NCBI GenBank assembly: GCA_021154065.1
Contig: JAJKJG010000213.1
Span: forward strand, 1-6,386
Length of the DNA stretch: 6,386 nucleotides
Reading direction: 5' to 3'
DNA from: Methylobacterium sp.
Lineage (GTDB): Bacteria > Pseudomonadota > Alphaproteobacteria > Rhizobiales > Beijerinckiaceae
Part shown: positions 5,136-6,386 of the stretch, piece by piece
Position numbering within the stretch: position 1 is the first letter of the stretch
Layout of the letters: each line of letters begins with the position of its first letter
Notes under the pieces: model-generated
Seen by the model: the letters and a program-made list of their open reading frames with translations, nothing else
What the model was told of the DNA's origin: nothing
Databases searched by the model: none
Program-made: the position numbers and the translations under genes

Positions 5136-6386
5136 GCGACGACCCGCAGCCCGGCCTCTCCGTGCTCGACCGGCCGAACAGCTATATCGGCCGCTCGGTG
5201 CCGCGCCCGAACCTCGCCCGCCTCGTGCAGGGGAGGGGGCAATACGTCAGCGACATGGTGCTGCCGCGCATGGGCCACGTCGCCTTTGTGCGCTCGCCGC
5301 ATGCCCATGCCCGCATCGTCGGCATCGATGCGAGCGCGGCGAAAACCGCGCCGGGCGTCATCGCCGTCGTGACCGGGCCTGAGCTCGCGAAGGTGTGCAC
5401 GCCCTGGGTCGGCGTGCTGTCGCATCTCAAGGGCCTGAAATCGGCGCCGCAGCACGCGATCGCGCTCGACCGCGCCTGCTGGCAGGGCGAGGCGGTCGCG
5501 GCCGTCGTCGCGCGCACGCGTGCTGCCGCCGAGGACGCGGCGGAGAAAGTCGAGGTCGCCTACGCGGAGCTCGAGCCCGTGACCGACATGGCGACGGCGC
5601 TCGATCCGGGCACGCCCGTCATCCACCCGGAGCTTGGCGACAACCTCGCCTTCGAGCGCCACCTTGACGCCGGCGAGGTCGACCGCGCCTTCGCCGAGGC
5701 CGACGCCGTCGTCGAGGCGAGCTTCGGCTTTGGCCGCCACACCGGCGTGACGCTCGAGCCGCGCGCCATGGTGGCCGACTGGAACCCCGGCGAGGCCCGC
5801 CTGACCGTGTACCAGGGCACCCAGGCGCCGCACATGATGCAGAACATCATCGCCAAGCACCTCGGCCTCGCCGAGGCGCAGGTGCGGGTGGTGTGCAAGG
5901 ACGTCGGCGGCTCGTTCGGCATCAAGGTGCACGTCTATGCCGATGAGATGGCGACGGCGGCGCTCTCGAAGCTCCTGCGCCGCCCGATCAAATACGTCGC
6001 CGACCGCCTGGAGAGCTTCGTCACCGACATCCACGCCCGCGACCATGTCGTGCAAGGCCGCATCGCGGTGATGAAGGACGGGCGCATCGGCGCCTTCGCG
6101 ATCGACGACCTCACCGGCATCGGCCCGTACTCGATGTACCCGCGCACGAGCGCCATCGAGGCGAACCAGATCGTCAACCTCGTCGGCGGGCCCTACACCT
6201 GCCGCAACTACCGCGCCCGCGCCCGCGTCGTGTTCCAGAACAAGAACGTGATGTGCCAGTACCGGGCCGTCGGCCACCCGATCGCCTGCTCGGTGACGGA
6301 GGGCCTTGTCGACCTCGCCGCGCAGGCGATCGGCATGGACCCGGTCGAGATCCGCCGCCGCAACCTCATCCGCGACGACGCGCACC
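5132..6386 (+). CDS. Mo-hydroxylase molybdopterin subunit (CoxL/XdhB-like, large), C-terminus beyond window
   Basis: Catalytic large subunit of a xanthine dehydrogenase-family molybdenum hydroxylase, which inserts an oxygen from water into a ring or aldehyde C-H bond using a Mo-molybdopterin cofactor. 418 codons are visible of an expected 750-800. The N-terminal a/b hammerhead domain starts with IGRSVPRPNLARLVQGRG (19-36) and DMVLPRMGHVAFVRSPHAHA. The Mo domain has GTQAPH (229-234), with Q231 as the expected Mo-oxo ligand contact, and GGSFGIK (259-265). The active-site loop is QYRAVGHP (376-383), which differs from AYRCSFR of form I CO dehydrogenase and AYRGAGR of form II, so the substrate is probably not CO. 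The catalytic Glu near the C-terminus is not in the window. ATG 5132 overlaps the S stop codon, with GAGG at 5121-5124. Confidence 0.95.
   Translation, partial: MSDDPQPGLSVLDRPNSYIGRSVPRPNLARLVQGRGQYVSDMVLPRMGHVAFVRSPHAHARIVGIDASAAKTAPGVIAVVTGPELAKVCTPWVGVLSHLKGLKSAPQHAIALDRACWQGEAVAAVVARTRAAAEDAAEKVEVAYAELEPVTDMATALDPGTPVIHPELGDNLAFERHLDAGEVDRAFAEADAVVEASFGFGRHTGVTLEPRAMVADWNPGEARLTVYQGTQAPHMMQNIIAKHLGLAEAQVRVVCKDVGGSFGIKVHVYADEMATAALSKLLRRPIKYVADRLESFVTDIHARDHVVQGRIAVMKDGRIGAFAIDDLTGIGPYSMYPRTSAIEANQIVNLVGGPYTCRNYRARARVVFQNKNVMCQYRAVGHPIACSVTEGLVDLAAQAIGMDPVEIRRRNLIRDDAH

Noticed and set aside
5072..6385. Long open frame on the minus strand opposite the molybdenum subunit
   Set aside because: Composition is the Arg/Ala/His/Asp-rich pattern of antisense frames in very high-GC genes, and the plus strand encodes a clear Mo-hydroxylase.
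5132..6386. Assignment of the M-S-L genes as CO dehydrogenase (coxMSL)
   Set aside because: Gene order matches, but the large-subunit loop is QYRAVGH, not the AYRCSFR loop of true CO dehydrogenase.
1..6386. CRISPR array, tRNA, rRNA, integrase, transposase or toxin-antitoxin genes
   Set aside because: No regularly spaced direct repeats, cloverleaf-like segments or proteins of these kinds were seen.

Overview
The window is high-GC DNA (hand-counted 60-base lines in typical genes give 70 to 78% GC). Its gene content is catabolic: flavin and molybdenum oxidoreductases, a metal-dependent cyclase/hydrolase and a cupin. It also carries two kinds of intergenic palindromic repeat that I associate, from memory only, with Rhizobiales-type Alphaproteobacteria. 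That assignment is an inference; there is no rRNA or other marker gene here.

Layout, left to right. (1) Positions 763 to 1, minus strand: the N-terminal two thirds of a FAD-dependent aromatic-ring monooxygenase that runs off the left edge. (2) A 245-base divergent gap with one weak promoter candidate. (3) Positions 1009-1839, plus strand: an unrecognised 276-aa protein of clearly lower GC, with a pattern suggesting a lysozyme/chitosanase-like fold. (4) 1909-2343: a small single-domain cupin. (5) A 263-base gap holding an inverted pair of hairpin repeats (family A). (6) 2607-3563: a cyclase-family (PF04199-type) metal hydrolase. (7) 3569-4444, 4650-5135 and 5132 to the right edge: the FAD, 2Fe-2S and molybdenum subunits (M, S, L order) of a xanthine dehydrogenase/CO dehydrogenase-family hydroxylase. 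The M and S genes are separated by 205 bases filled by a second inverted pair of hairpin repeats (family B).

The cyclase and M genes are 5 bases apart, with the M ribosome binding site overlapping the cyclase stop codon, and S and L overlap by ATGA, so cyclase-M-S-L looks like one operon. Together with the divergent monooxygenase the set fits a pathway that oxidises a (probably N-hetero)aromatic ring: Mo-dependent hydroxylation by water, flavin-dependent hydroxylation, then hydrolytic ring or amide opening by the cyclase. The substrate cannot be read from the sequence. The Mo-site loop is neither of the forms known for CO dehydrogenase forms I and II, so CO oxidation is unlikely.

I did not find a clearly new system. 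The most unusual items are the two inverted repeat pairs, which share one design (conserved ends, different but perfectly paired cores, tiny loops); the placement of one pair inside a stoichiometric enzyme operon, right against a Shine-Dalgarno site; and the low-GC lysozyme-like orphan.
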